Source: an uncultured Bacteroidota bacterium (GTDB taxonomy: Bacteria; Bacteroidota; Bacteroidia; Flavobacteriales; Flavobacteriaceae). From it: DNA of 64,000 nt. The notes beneath the pieces were generated by a model. That model saw nothing but the letters and a program-made list of their open reading frames with translations. It did not search any database and was not told where the DNA came from. Made by a program: the position numbers and the translations under genes. Every line of letters begins with the position of its first letter. Position 1 is the first letter of the stretch. This document shows, in pieces, positions 42,879 through 51,005 of this stretch. The stretch is taken from the NCBI GenBank assembly GCA_902608795.1, contig CACLPI010000004.1:1-64000 (forward strand), written 5' to 3'.

Positions 42879-43511
42879 TTAAATTAAATTAAGGAAACTA
42901 AAAAACAAGAAAAAAGCAGCATATAAATTTATTGAAACAATTACCTCTTTTTCTCGGAATAGCAAGTTATATATCGTTTGGGTAAGTAGCCCAATAATTA
43001 ACCATCCTATATAATTAGATGGTGGAACAATTAGATTTTTAAATCTCCACATATCTAATTTTGGTGCTATTGGCTCCATTACAAAATCCATAGCTAACAT
43101 TAATAATGCACCAATGATAATTGTGGATAAAATATTCTTATTTTTTGTTAAAAAAAAAGCAATATTTGCGGAAATAGCCGTCAGTATGACCCAGTTTATT
43201 CCAATTAGAAAAGGCACACCAAATAATTTTAAACCAAGGTTATTTCCATATTCGTAATCACCAAAAATTAAACCATAATTTACACCCAGAGACTCCGTAA
43301 TCATTCCAATTAAAAAGATTAATAAAATAGACAATATCTGGCGCCTTGAGTTTAATTTAAAATTAAAAAATAAAATGATTGACATTAAAATAAGATTTAC
43401 AGAAGTAAAACCTGCAAAAAAATCTAAGTCATAAAATAACATACCTAGAAAGCCAGAAATGTGTACCAGCCAAATAATAAATATTGATATGTTTTTTTTA
43501 TTTGCTTTCAA
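42879..43511 (-). CDS. cruF: Carotenoid biosynthesis membrane protein (CruF-like)
   Basis: A 210-residue polytopic protein with the CruF/DUF422 signature: MITESLGVNYGLIFGDYEYG, GVPFLIGINWVIL, MDFVMEPIAPKLDMWRF. CruF is the carotenoid 1,2-hydratase used for monocyclic carotenoids such as myxol and saproxanthin in Flavobacteriia. It overlaps the 3' end of the adjacent desaturase gene by 14 bases, indicating a two-gene operon. Other carotenoid genes (crtB, crtY, crtZ) are not in the window. Orientation is opposite to the surrounding array. Confidence 0.85.
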   Translation of the reverse strand: MKANKKNISIFIIWLVHISGFLGMLFYDLDFFAGFTSVNLILMSIILFFNFKLNSRRQILSILLIFLIGMITESLGVNYGLIFGDYEYGNNLGLKLFGVPFLIGINWVILTAISANIAFFLTKNKNILSTIIIGALLMLAMDFVMEPIAPKLDMWRFKNLIVPPSNYIGWLIIGLLTQTIYNLLFREKEVIVSINLYAAFFLFFSFLNLI

Positions 43512-44958
43512 TTAAATCGGAAACTATTTTTGATGATAAAATTGCCAAAGGTATTCCACCACCTGGATGCACACTACCTCCGCAAAAGAAAAGATTTTTT
43601 ATTTTTTTTGTGAAATTTGGGTGTCTCATAAAAGAAGACATAATATTGTTACTAGAACTTCCATATAAAGAGCCGTTAAACGAATTTGTATTTAATTCTA
43701 AATCAATTGGACTATAAACTTTTTCCTTTACTATATTTTTTTCAACTTCTACTCCAAGTATTTTTTCAAGCTTATTAATTATTTTTTTTCTGGTTATTTG
43801 AATTTGTTTATCCCAATTTTGATTTAAATTATATGGCGAATTAATCATTACAAACCAATTTTCTGAATCTTTAGGAGCATCTGTTGAAACATCCTTACAC
43901 GAAATATTAACGTAGACAGTAGGATCATCAAAAATTTCTTTTTTTTCAAAAATTGCATTAAACTCCTCCTTGTAATTTGAAGAAAAGAATATATTATGAA
44001 GATCTAATTCATCATAAGTTCCATTAATTCCCCAATAAAAAATTAAAGCAGAGCTAGAGCTTTCGTTTTTCAAAGACCTATGCTTAAATTTTTGTTTTAA
44101 TAATTCTTTATAGGTAAAATTGACATCAACATTTGAAACAATAATATCAGACTCGATCAACTTATCATTAACTTTTACCTTTTTGGCAATATTTTTTTCT
44201 AAAATAATTTCTTCAACATTACATTCAAAATGAAATTTTACTCCAACATCCTTAGCTAAGTTGAATATAGCATTTGTTATTTCATACATTCCTCCCTCCG
44301 GAATAAATGTTCCAAAATGATTTTCCAAATGTTGAATTAATGTCATCATCCCAGGGGTTTTATATGGTGATGAACCATTATATGTTGCATACCTATCAAA
44401 TATTTGTATAAGGTATTTGTTTTTTAATTCATCAGAATTGACCTCGTTTAATGTTCTATTAATTTGGAAAATATTTAAATTAAAAAGAGCTTTAATTGTT
44501 TCAATATTTAAAAAACTAGAAAATTTATGAAGTGATTTTTTCAAAAAAATACTTTCTGTCAGATCATATTTTATTTTAGCTTTTTTTAAATATTTATTTA
44601 CTACTATCTCATTTACCTCAAATTTATTTTTAACCTCTTTTAAAAATTTTCTATTATCCGAGTATGCCGTAAACTTTGTTTTATCATCCCAAAAATATTT
44701 ACAATGAATTTCTTTTTTTTTGTAGTTATAATAATCTCTGGGGTTTAAATCAAAGAGTTCAAATAATTCATCGACTAAAAAAGGCATAGTAAATAATGAA
44801 GGGCCAGCATCAAATCTAAACCTATCTAGGCTGAAAGTGTTTAGTTTTCCTCCTGGCATTTTATTTTTTTCAAAAACCTCAACATCAAATCCCTTTGATT
44901 TTAATCTAATTGCAGCACATATTCCACCAATACCAGAACCAATAATTGATACTTTCAT
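43498..44958 (-). CDS. crtD: CrtI/CrtD-family carotenoid desaturase
   Basis: A 486-residue FAD-dependent desaturase of the phytoene desaturase family: N-terminal FAD motif VSIIGSGIGGICAAIRLKSKG, MPGGKLNTF, FDAGPSLFTMP, and the C-terminal CGGSVHPGGGIPLAILSSK. The family includes CrtI (phytoene to lycopene) and CrtD (1-hydroxycarotenoid 3,4-desaturase). Coupling with cruF favours CrtD, since hydration and 3,4-desaturation are consecutive steps, but the sequence alone does not exclude CrtI. Confidence 0.85.
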   Translation of the reverse strand: MKVSIIGSGIGGICAAIRLKSKGFDVEVFEKNKMPGGKLNTFSLDRFRFDAGPSLFTMPFLVDELFELFDLNPRDYYNYKKKEIHCKYFWDDKTKFTAYSDNRKFLKEVKNKFEVNEIVVNKYLKKAKIKYDLTESIFLKKSLHKFSSFLNIETIKALFNLNIFQINRTLNEVNSDELKNKYLIQIFDRYATYNGSSPYKTPGMMTLIQHLENHFGTFIPEGGMYEITNAIFNLAKDVGVKFHFECNVEEIILEKNIAKKVKVNDKLIESDIIVSNVDVNFTYKELLKQKFKHRSLKNESSSSALIFYWGINGTYDELDLHNIFFSSNYKEEFNAIFEKKEIFDDPTVYVNISCKDVSTDAPKDSENWFVMINSPYNLNQNWDKQIQITRKKIINKLEKILGVEVEKNIVKEKVYSPIDLELNTNSFNGSLYGSSSNNIMSSFMRHPNFTKKIKNLFFCGGSVHPGGGIPLAILSSKIVSDLIESK

Positions 44959-45129
44959 TTTTCAAAAAAAAATTATTCGCAATTTAAATGCCATTTCTAA
45001 TAACTCAAAGGAAAACACATTGCGATATTCATAATTTTTTAGATATTTTTTTATTATTTGTTTATTTGGTTGTATGTGTGATTAGTATGCTACTTAGTTG
45101 TTTAAGGGATATATATCATGTATATAGTA

Positions 45130-45203
45130 CCAACATACGACTTGTAAAACCCTAAACAACTTACTAACTTGTAGATACATTAAATAACTTAAAACTAAAT
45201 ATT
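45130..45203 (+). repeat. Promoter module copy 4
   Basis: Starts with CCAACATACGA, then CTTGTAAAACCCTAAACAAC, TTACTAACTTGTAGATACAT and a short A-rich leader to the ATG at 45204. Putative -33 TTG at 45142-45144 and -7-like TAACTTG at 45165-45171, spacer 20 bases, within the normal range for this phylum. Nearly identical to the copy at 50240. Confidence 0.85.
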
Positions 45204-45437
45204 ATGAAAACTAAATTCAAAGACTTCTTACTTTACTCTTTAGCTTGTGTTGGTGCTGTATCATTATTTTTATCTGTTTCTAACCCTGATGATGATTATT
45301 CTAATGAAAACAATCAGGTTGGAACCTATGCAATTGCTGCTGCCGAAGGTGTTCTCTTTAGAGTAAATACATCAACAGGAGATATTAAAAGAATTAAAAA
45401 AAGTAATATAGGAAAACTTGACCTTAGAAAAGATTAG
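45204..45437 (+). CDS. Small membrane-anchored protein, unknown
   Basis: A 77-residue protein with one N-terminal helix (FLLYSLACVGAVSLFLSVS) and a polar tail (TSTGDIKRIKKSNIGKLDL). It lies directly behind a complete promoter-module copy and 10 bases before the propeller gene, so the two are probably co-transcribed. No family recognised. Confidence 0.6.
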   Translation: MKTKFKDFLLYSLACVGAVSLFLSVSNPDDDYSNENNQVGTYAIAAAEGVLFRVNTSTGDIKRIKKSNIGKLDLRKD

Positions 45438-45447
45438 AGAAAAATAA

Positions 45448-46899
45448 ATGAAAAAACTAATACTATTACTACTAATACCTATAGTCCATAGTGCTCAAAT
45501 AATTCCTGATAATTCAGATTATAATCAGAATATAATTTGGGAAAGTGTTTTCACAGAGGGCAACCCAGGAAAAGTAAATAAAGGTTTAGTAGATTCTGAC
45601 GGAAATGTAGCTGTTGTATTTATGCCAGATAATCAATCAAGAATTCATAAAATTGATGGTCAAAACGGAGAACTAATATGGTCTGTGACAATAAATAATA
45701 CTGTAGGTTTTGGCATTACAGAAATTAATGACAATAACAGAGTTGATTATATAGTTAGTGGCGGATCAGGGAATACACAAGAGAGGTGGATGGCAAGGCT
45801 AAATGGTGATGATGGGTCGATAATTTGGAATCAGAATTATAATTCAAGCGGAAGCTCGTCAATGTTTGATGGTATAAGATCAACTATTATAGGAAATGAC
45901 GGATATATTTATGGCGCAGGATTCATAGGTGGGGACGAGTCTGATACAATTTTTATAGTTTATGGTGGAAGTGCGATGACGATAAAAGTGAACCCATCAA
46001 ATGGACAAGAAATTTGGACAGCAATCAATAATCAAACAGAATATGCAGTCTCTATTGTTGAATCCTCTAATGCAAATCTATATTATGGCTCAACTAATTA
46101 TGAAGGTGATCTAACTTTAACAAAGTTAAATAATAATGGTAATGAATTATGGACGCGTAATCTCATGGGTACTGAAGCAATAATTCCTGCAGACTTGGAT
46201 ATTCACAATGACATAATTTATTATGGTGGACATCGCGAAAGAGAGGGTAATGGAGAGCCGTTTGACTATTCGTCTATCAAAATTGATTTAGAGGCAAATA
46301 TATTCTGGGCTAAACATTATGCAAACCCAAGGGGTTACGATTTAGAATATATTAGAAATGAACTATATGGAATAAAAGTATCAGATGAAGGAATTTATTT
46401 GTTTGGGGGATCGGGGGATGAAAATGAGTCATATTCTGCTGTTAACCCTCCTTTTGAGTCTTCAGATATTTGGAACGGATGGGTTTTGTTCACTGATTTT
46501 AACGGCAACATAATCAGAAGTGATATTTTTTGTCACGAGCAAGTAAATACTGCTACGGAATATGGTGATTTAACCGAAAATGGGTATGTAATATTTAATG
46601 ATACTGATGCATTTGGTGATACCGAAGTTGGCGTAATGAAGATTTTTAATCCAAGTTTAACACACAATAGTTATGATGTTTTAAACTCAATAAAAATTTT
46701 TCCTAATCCATCCTCTGACTATATTAGTATAAACAATGATAAAGAAATAGAAGCAGTTGTGTTTGACCTACTGGGTAAAGAACTAATAAGAGAAAATACT
46801 AACGGAAAGCTTGATATTAGCTGTTTAGAAAAAGGCACTTATATAGTAAATCTAACAGACGGTATAAATACCTCGACTCATAAAATAATCAAAGAGTAA
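45448..46899 (+). CDS. Secreted PQQ-like beta-propeller protein with T9SS sorting domain
   Basis: A 483-residue protein with a variant type A leader (MKKLILLLLIPIVHSAQ; no lipobox, cleaved signal). The body has propeller-type repeats (KIDGQNGELIWSVTINN, RLNGDDGSIIWNQNYNSS, KVNPSNGQEIWTAIN). The last ~75 residues are a T9SS type A sorting domain (KIFPNPSSDYISINN, VVFDLLGKELI, KGTYIVNL, HKIIKE). The protein is likely surface-exposed or released. Substrate or partner unknown. Confidence 0.87.
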   Translation: MKKLILLLLIPIVHSAQIIPDNSDYNQNIIWESVFTEGNPGKVNKGLVDSDGNVAVVFMPDNQSRIHKIDGQNGELIWSVTINNTVGFGITEINDNNRVDYIVSGGSGNTQERWMARLNGDDGSIIWNQNYNSSGSSSMFDGIRSTIIGNDGYIYGAGFIGGDESDTIFIVYGGSAMTIKVNPSNGQEIWTAINNQTEYAVSIVESSNANLYYGSTNYEGDLTLTKLNNNGNELWTRNLMGTEAIIPADLDIHNDIIYYGGHREREGNGEPFDYSSIKIDLEANIFWAKHYANPRGYDLEYIRNELYGIKVSDEGIYLFGGSGDENESYSAVNPPFESSDIWNGWVLFTDFNGNIIRSDIFCHEQVNTATEYGDLTENGYVIFNDTDAFGDTEVGVMKIFNPSLTHNSYDVLNSIKIFPNPSSDYISINNDKEIEAVVFDLLGKELIRENTNGKLDISCLEKGTYIVNLTDGINTSTHKIIKE

Positions 46900-46907
46900 G
46901 AAACAAT

Positions 46908-47093
46908 ATGAAAAAGTTTATCAAAGAATATTGGATTCCAATTTTAATAGGTGGAACTTGTACTCCAATGATAAACTATGCAGAAAAGAGTTATGGAGAG
47001 GAAAATAAATGGTACTTATGGTTAGGGTTTTGTTTGTTAATCTTAATGTATATAATTTTTAGCGAAAGAGCTAAAGCAAAAAAAAACAAGTAA
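46908..47093 (+). CDS. Small two-helix membrane protein
   Basis: A 61-residue protein with two hydrophobic segments (YWIPILIGGTCTPMINYA and WYLWLGFCLLILMYIIFSE) and a lysine-rich end. It joins the next gene by a TAATG junction (47091-47095) and the previous one by 8 bases. No family recognised. Confidence 0.6.
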   Translation: MKKFIKEYWIPILIGGTCTPMINYAEKSYGEENKWYLWLGFCLLILMYIIFSERAKAKKNK

Positions 47094-47284
47094 TGAAAAA
47101 GCTTTTAGAATTAAGTTTAAAATCTGCATTTGTTGCTTATATAGTAAGTGCTTTTGATTTTATTGGAGGTTTTGAAATGCATTTAAATCCATTAGATTGG
47201 AACCAAAGAAAATTAATATTATTTATAGTATTTTTTATATTAACCGCAGTTATAGAAAGTTTCTTTATCAAAAAGAAAAAATGA
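47093..47284 (+). CDS. Small membrane protein of the 'LNPLDW' family (copy 2)
   Basis: A 63-residue protein with two helices around FEMHLNPLDWNQRKLILF, clearly related to the protein at 40742. It ends in a lysine run (FIKKKK) whose last codons overlap, through ATGA, the start of a type A leader lipoprotein, exactly as in copy 1. Function unknown. Confidence 0.65.
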   Translation: MKKLLELSLKSAFVAYIVSAFDFIGGFEMHLNPLDWNQRKLILFIVFFILTAVIESFFIKKKK

Positions 47285-47562
47285 AAAAGCTAATACTATT
47301 ACTATTTATTCTATTTATTTTTAATTGTAGTGATAACTCAATTAATGAAAATAATAACTTTAATTACTCTACTGAGCTTGAATCAGATTGTGGTAATTAT
47401 ACCACAAGAGTAAGTCATTGTATAGATGAAGAGCAATATAATTGGATTGATGAAAATTTTATATTAGGTGAGCCCTGCTGGTATATAACAATTATAGATC
47501 TGGAAGGAAACAGTCAAAGTGGGTATGTGAGATCCTGGGGGCTATCTAGTTGTGGGACATAG
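47281..47562 (+). CDS. Small lipoprotein with type A leader, unknown
   Basis: A 93-residue lipoprotein from ATG 47281 (MKKLILLLFILFIFNCSD, lipobox FNC). The mature part has five Cys (SDCGNYTTRVSHCID, EPCWYITI, SSCGT), suggesting disulfides after export. No family recognised. The ATGA overlap with the preceding small membrane gene fixes the start. Confidence 0.68.
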   Translation: MKKLILLLFILFIFNCSDNSINENNNFNYSTELESDCGNYTTRVSHCIDEEQYNWIDENFILGEPCWYITIIDLEGNSQSGYVRSWGLSSCGT

Positions 47563-47615
47563 TTAACATACAATAAACCATCAATAACTTTTTCACTAAC
47601 TTGTAGATAAATAAA
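47563..47615 (+). repeat. Promoter module copy 5
   Basis: Reads TTAACATACAATAAACCATC then AATAACTTTTTCACTAACTT and GTAGATAAATAAA. It lies immediately after a stop codon and ends 13 bases before the next ATG. The -7-like box is TAACTTG. Confidence 0.8.
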
Positions 47616-47628
47616 AAAATATAATTAT

Positions 47629-47895
47629 ATGAACTTAATGCTGACAGCAAGTTGTAATGATGCTGATGATTTTAAAATAAATGGCTATGAAAAAATAAAA
47701 TCTGAATTTACCGAATGGTGTGATTCTTCAAAATGTGTTTTTTGTAAAATTGATGATAAAAATATTTTAGAACTTTTTTTTGATGTAAACCCACCAAAAC
47801 TTAAAGAATGGTTGGCTAAACCATCCACTCAACAGATTTTTAAGGAGCATAATTTTGTTCCAACAAGATATTCTTTTGAGCCTCTACTGATGTAA
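47629..47895 (+). CDS. Small soluble protein, unknown
   Basis: An 88-residue protein with no signal peptide. Segments: NGYEKIKSEFTEWCDSSKC, VFCKIDDKNILELFFDVNPP, KLKEWLAKPSTQQIFKEHNF. The order strand-helix and the ending helix suggest a small alpha/beta fold, such as ferredoxin-like, but I cannot assign a family. Expressed from a promoter-module copy. Confidence 0.6.
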   Translation: MNLMLTASCNDADDFKINGYEKIKSEFTEWCDSSKCVFCKIDDKNILELFFDVNPPKLKEWLAKPSTQQIFKEHNFVPTRYSFEPLLM

Positions 47896-47909
47896 TTTTC
47901 ATAAATAAA

Positions 47910-47920
47910 CCAACATACGA
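47910..47920 (+). repeat. CCAACATACGA motif directly before a type A leader
   Basis: Exact copy of the 11-mer, one base upstream of the ATG of the DinB-like gene and 15 bases after the previous stop. Here it joins directly to the leader without the long promoter part. Confidence 0.85.
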
Positions 47921-47921
47921 T

Positions 47922-48509
47922 ATGAAAAAACTGATAATATTACTTTTTATTCCTCTTGCCTCCTATGGACAAATAAACAAGCAAGACTTGAATTTACCTT
48001 TTAGTGATATATCAGAATATCCAACGGAGTTTTCTCAAGCTAACATTGTTACAAGAATGATTGAGGGTCTTGGGTTCAGATATTATTGGGCTTCTAAATC
48101 ACTAAGTCAAAAAGACCTAGAATATAAGTCAAGTGAGGGTGCAAGATCAACATTAGATATAATCAAACATATATATAGCTTGACTAATATGATTTCTTCA
48201 TCATTCAAAAATCAAGCATATAATTTTTCAGATGTTAATTATAATTATAAGGAATTAAGAGAAAAAACACTGCTAAATTTGAAGTATATCCACGAACAAT
48301 TAAAATCAAATCCTGACTTCTCAAAGCTAAAGATAAGGTTTGAAAGAGGTGGTAATATGATGGAGTTTCCGTTTTGGAATCAAATTAATGGGCCCATTGC
48401 AGATGCTTTGTGGCATTGTGGTCAGGTGGTTATGAACAGAAGAGCAAGTGGAAACCCTCTACAATCAGGTGTAAATGTATTTATTGGAAAAACTTCAGGC
48501 TTAGAATAA
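47922..48509 (+). CDS. Exported DinB-like four-helix protein
   Basis: A 195-residue protein with a type A leader variant (MKKLIILLFIPLASYGQ, cleaved signal). The body matches DinB/YfiT-type helical bundles: MIEGLGFRYYWASKSL, STLDIIKHIYSLTNM (metal-type His) and IADALWHCGQVVMNRRASGN (second His), the last very like flavobacterial DinB-family proteins. These folds often bind a divalent metal and act as thiol-dependent transferases. Here it would function outside the cytoplasm. Confidence 0.78.
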   Translation: MKKLIILLFIPLASYGQINKQDLNLPFSDISEYPTEFSQANIVTRMIEGLGFRYYWASKSLSQKDLEYKSSEGARSTLDIIKHIYSLTNMISSSFKNQAYNFSDVNYNYKELREKTLLNLKYIHEQLKSNPDFSKLKIRFERGGNMMEFPFWNQINGPIADALWHCGQVVMNRRASGNPLQSGVNVFIGKTSGLE

Positions 48510-48522
48510 ACTGACATTTTAT

Positions 48523-48561
48523 ATGAAAAAGCTAATACTATTACTATTTATTCCACTTTAA
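48523..48561 (+). pseudogene. Orphan type A leader (signal peptide without a gene)
   Basis: ATG 48523 encodes MKKLILLLFIPL and then stops at TAA 48559-48561. The DNA is the same leader module that begins the Kazal, hydrolase, amidating-lyase-like and TonB-like genes, but no mature coding sequence follows. About 80 bases of sequence with nothing recognisable come next, then another promoter module. Confidence 0.85.
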
Positions 48562-48647
48562 TTTATATATTCGCATCACACAAAAAGAATCGGTTTGATT
48601 GATTGCTATGGTTGGCTCTCTTTCGAACCTTTTCACTTTTATAGAGC

Positions 48648-48690
48648 AACATATGATAAACCATAAACAACTTTTCCACTATCTTGTAAG
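48648..48690 (+). repeat. Promoter module copy 6
   Basis: Reads CAACATATGATAAACCATAA then ACAACTTTTCCACTATCTTG and TAAG. TATCTTG is the -7-like box, about 25 bases before the ATG at 48711. Confidence 0.8.
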
Positions 48691-48710
48691 AATCATCCGA
48701 AAATAACATT

Positions 48711-49055
48711 ATGAAAAACCTTTTTATTTTATTGTCTTTTCTAATTTTATTTCAAAGTTGTTTTAGTTACAAATCCGTGAGTTATGATACTATTTCAATT
48801 GATAATAAAAAACAAAAGATTCAGGTTGAAATGCTTGATAGAACAAAATTTAACGGTCAATTAGTTTCTAAAGATGATAAAACAATGACTTTAGAAAATA
48901 ATGGAAGTACACAAACAATACTTAAGAAGGATATTTACGAAGTCAAAGTTGTAAAGTTTTCAATACTAAAAACTTTAGGCAGTGTTGCCAAAGGAGGTGC
49001 TTGGGTGGCAGCGGCAGCAGGTATGGTTGTTGTTATTGCTGTATTTGGTTTATAA
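48711..49055 (+). CDS. Small lipoprotein with C-terminal hydrophobic segment
   Basis: A 114-residue lipoprotein (lipobox FQSC, Cys17) with a small beta-like middle (IQVEMLDRTKFNGQLVSKDD, TMTLENNGSTQTILKKDIYE, reminiscent of an Sm-like or translation-barrel strand pattern) and a C-terminal Ala/Val-rich helix (GAWVAAAAGMVVVIAVFGL). No family recognised with certainty. Transcribed from a promoter-module copy. Confidence 0.65.
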   Translation: MKNLFILLSFLILFQSCFSYKSVSYDTISIDNKKQKIQVEMLDRTKFNGQLVSKDDKTMTLENNGSTQTILKKDIYEVKVVKFSILKTLGSVAKGGAWVAAAAGMVVVIAVFGL

Positions 49056-49056
49056 A

Positions 49057-49119
49057 AACATACGATAAATCATAAATAACATTTTCACTAACTTGCAGAT
49101 ACATTAAACAACTAAAACT
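49057..49119 (+). repeat. Promoter module copy 7
   Basis: Reads AACATACGATAAATCATAAA then TAACATTTTCACTAACTTGC and AGATACATTAAACAAC, running to the GTG start at 49120. Begins one base after the preceding stop codon. Confidence 0.83.
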
Positions 49120-49605
49120 GTGAGAGATATATATAACTTTCTTAAAGTCAAACTGTGTTACAGAACCTATTGGAAACAGTGGCTAGCATTCTTGGCTATA
49201 TGCTTTTTAGTCTTAGCTTGTAGTGATGATGATTCAAATGAAGAGTCGGGATCTATTGAAGGAAGATGGTATTTGACAGAATACTATGAAGATGGAGAAG
49301 AGTTGATTCTAGAAGAATGTGATTTAGAATCCTATATGGATTTATCGGATGGAGGAACAGGTGAATATTATCTATACTATACCGACGGTCCTCCTGATCC
49401 TTGTGGATTAGATATAATATATAGTTTAGACTATTATTCTGTCCCAAACACAGTAAATATATTCTCAATAACAATTGATTTTGGAAATGGATCTTATTCT
49501 ATAGCAGAAGGGGTTTTAGAAGGAAATACTCTTAGATTTACAGGAGTTGATGTGGGGGGTGAAAACGACGGAGTAGATTTTATTACAATTTATACCAGAG
49601 ATTAA
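49120..49605 (+). CDS. Lipoprotein with type B leader (lipocalin-like body)
   Basis: A 161-residue lipoprotein starting at GTG. The leader is unusually long (~34 residues): MRDIYNFLKVKLCYRTYWKQ, then WLAFLAICFLVLAC with the lipobox. The same leader, with few changes, starts the gene at 51100, but the mature parts are different. Here the body begins SGSIEGRWYLTEYYEDGEEL and ends FITIYTRD, similar to lipocalin-like secreted proteins of Flavobacteriia. Function unknown. Confidence 0.75.
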   Translation: MRDIYNFLKVKLCYRTYWKQWLAFLAICFLVLACSDDDSNEESGSIEGRWYLTEYYEDGEELILEECDLESYMDLSDGGTGEYYLYYTDGPPDPCGLDIIYSLDYYSVPNTVNIFSITIDFGNGSYSIAEGVLEGNTLRFTGVDVGGENDGVDFITIYTRD

Positions 49606-49613
49606 GGATCGAT

Positions 49614-50039
49614 ATGAAAAAGCTAATACTAATACTATTTATTCCACTTGTTTCTTTTGGACAATCTGAAACTGAAAATAATGGTAGACTAAACTATGAA
49701 ATGATTGAAAGTGTACCCATTTTCCCGGGCTGTAAGAGGGGAAATAATGAGAAAAAAAGAAAATGTATGTCTGATAAGATTGCAAAATTTATTGCAAAGG
49801 AGTTTGACGTAGGTTGTGCGGATGGCTTAGGGTTTTCTGGAAGACAAAGAATCTCTGTTATTTTTAAATTTGATACCTTAGGAAGAGCTGTTGAAGTAAA
49901 GGCTCGAGCACGTCATCCTAAATTAGAAAGAGAAGCGGTAAGAGTGGTTAAAATGTTACCTATAGTGAAGCCTGGGACTCAAGATGGAAAAAAAGTAATA
50001 GTCCCATACAGTTTGCCGATATTTTTCATGGCTAATTAA
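49614..50039 (+). CDS. Exported TonB C-terminal-domain-like protein
   Basis: A 141-residue protein with type A leader (MKKLILILFIPLVSFGQ, cleaved signal). The body resembles the TonB/energy-transducer C-terminal domain common in Bacteroidota: SVPIFPGCKRGNNEKKRKCM, SDKIAKFIAKEF, RISVIFKFDTLGRAVEVKAR, HPKLEREAVRVVKMLP, VPYSLPIFF. It lacks a membrane anchor and proline-rich linker, so it cannot be a working TonB by itself; the domain may bind partners in the periplasm. Confidence 0.82.
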   Translation: MKKLILILFIPLVSFGQSETENNGRLNYEMIESVPIFPGCKRGNNEKKRKCMSDKIAKFIAKEFDVGCADGLGFSGRQRISVIFKFDTLGRAVEVKARARHPKLEREAVRVVKMLPIVKPGTQDGKKVIVPYSLPIFFMAN

Positions 50040-50045
50040 CAACAA

Positions 50046-50056
50046 CCAACATACGA
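50046..50056 (+). repeat. CCAACATACGA motif
   Basis: Exact copy of the 11-mer, 6 bases after the stop of the TonB-like gene and one base before the ATG of the next small gene. Confidence 0.85.
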
Positions 50057-50057
50057 T

Positions 50058-50213
50058 ATGAAAAAGGATGAAAAAAAAGCTGTTATAATAATATTTATGT
50101 TTGTCTTAATCTTAATTTTAGCTTTAGAGTGTTCTAATCACACTACAGAAAAGAGGCATCAATATGAAATAGAAAAAATTGAGGCAAGATTAGAGGCGGT
50201 AAAAGAAAAATGA
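50058..50213 (+). CDS. Small membrane-anchored protein with charged tail
   Basis: A 51-residue ORF too short for standard calling: MKKDEKKA, one hydrophobic helix (VIIIFMFVLILILALEC) and a highly charged helical tail (EIEKIEARLEAVKEK) with coiled-coil character. The clear helix-tail layout and its place behind the 11-mer favour a real gene. Function unknown. Confidence 0.55.
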   Translation: MKKDEKKAVIIIFMFVLILILALECSNHTTEKRHQYEIEKIEARLEAVKEK

Positions 50214-50239
50214 TTCAATAGAAATTAAAAAAGACTAAA

Positions 50240-50305
50240 CCAACATACGACTTGTAGAACCCTAAACAACTTACTAACTTGTAGATAAATTAAACAACTA
50301 AAACT
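50240..50305 (+). repeat. Promoter module copy 8
   Basis: Starts with CCAACATACGA, continues CTTGTAGAACCCTAAACAAC and TTACTAACTTGTAGATAAAT, and runs to the ATG of the OsmC gene at 50306. Putative -33 TTG at 50252-50254 and -7-like TAACTTG at 50275-50281, spacer 20. It differs from the copy at 45130 at only a few positions. Confidence 0.87.
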
Positions 50306-50734
50306 ATGAAAAGAAAAGTAAATGCAATTTGGCAAGGAGGTGGAGCAGATGGACAGGGTATATTAACGGCTCAAAGCGGTGCTTTTAATGAAATGCCATA
50401 CAGTTTCAAAACGAGATTTAAAAATGATAACGGTGATCTTGGGACAAATCCTGAGGAATTGATCGCTGCAGCTCTAGCAGGTTGTTTTAATATGAAATTA
50501 AGTTTTGTTCTAAATGAAAACAACTACCATCCTATTGAATTGAATACAGATGCTATACTATTATTTGAAGATGGTAAAATAGTTGAAGTATTACTGAAAC
50601 TTATTGCGAAAGTACCTGAAATTAGTAAAATTTTATTTGATGAATTTGTGCTTGAAGCAAAAAATAATTGCCCTATCTCAGGAGCTTTAAATTGCGATAT
50701 TTCTGTAGATGCTGCATTAGCATCAGGAGACTAG
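50306..50734 (+). CDS. osmC: OsmC-family peroxiredoxin
   Basis: A 142-residue cytosolic OsmC protein. Landmarks: NPEELIAAALAGCFNMKLSF with the catalytic Glu (~50-51) and peroxidatic Cys60, and NNCPISGALNCDISV with the second redox Cys122. OsmC reduces organic hydroperoxides. Length and residues match the E. coli-type subgroup. It stands directly behind promoter-module copy 8 and is one of the few conventional enzymes in the array. Confidence 0.94.
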   Translation: MKRKVNAIWQGGGADGQGILTAQSGAFNEMPYSFKTRFKNDNGDLGTNPEELIAAALAGCFNMKLSFVLNENNYHPIELNTDAILLFEDGKIVEVLLKLIAKVPEISKILFDEFVLEAKNNCPISGALNCDISVDAALASGD

Positions 50735-50746
50735 CTAACATAAGAT

Positions 50747-50986
50747 ATGAAAAAAGAATACATCGGAGAATCAGGATATATTTTATTTGCTTTAACAACT
50801 ATTGTTGACTTATTAAAAACAGCTAATGATTGGGATTCAATTTCAAATACGATTTTTGAATCCTTATATGTTATTGCATTAGTATTAGTTGCTTTTGATA
50901 TTTACTTGGGATGGAAAAAGAAAAAAAATGTAATAGATCGAATAATTTTACTAATTGTTTTTATTGCTCTTTTCATCTTTTTTTAA
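50747..50986 (+). CDS. Small membrane protein, unknown
   Basis: A 79-residue protein with two or three hydrophobic segments (ESLYVIALVLVAFDIYLGW and IILLIVFIALFIFF). It starts 12 bases after osmC behind a degenerate AACATAAGATATG junction and is probably co-transcribed. No family recognised. Confidence 0.6.
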   Translation: MKKEYIGESGYILFALTTIVDLLKTANDWDSISNTIFESLYVIALVLVAFDIYLGWKKKKNVIDRIILLIVFIALFIFF

Positions 50987-51005
50987 GCACTAATATCAAT
51001 CTTAA

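Noticed and set aside
44988-45155. A 55-codon plus-strand ORF before module copy 4
   Set aside because: Its last codons are encoded by the repeat module and the rest has no convincing protein character beyond a chance hydrophobic stretch.
48604-48705. Short ORF of ~32 codons through promoter module copy 6
   Set aside because: It runs across the repeated promoter itself, which argues against coding.
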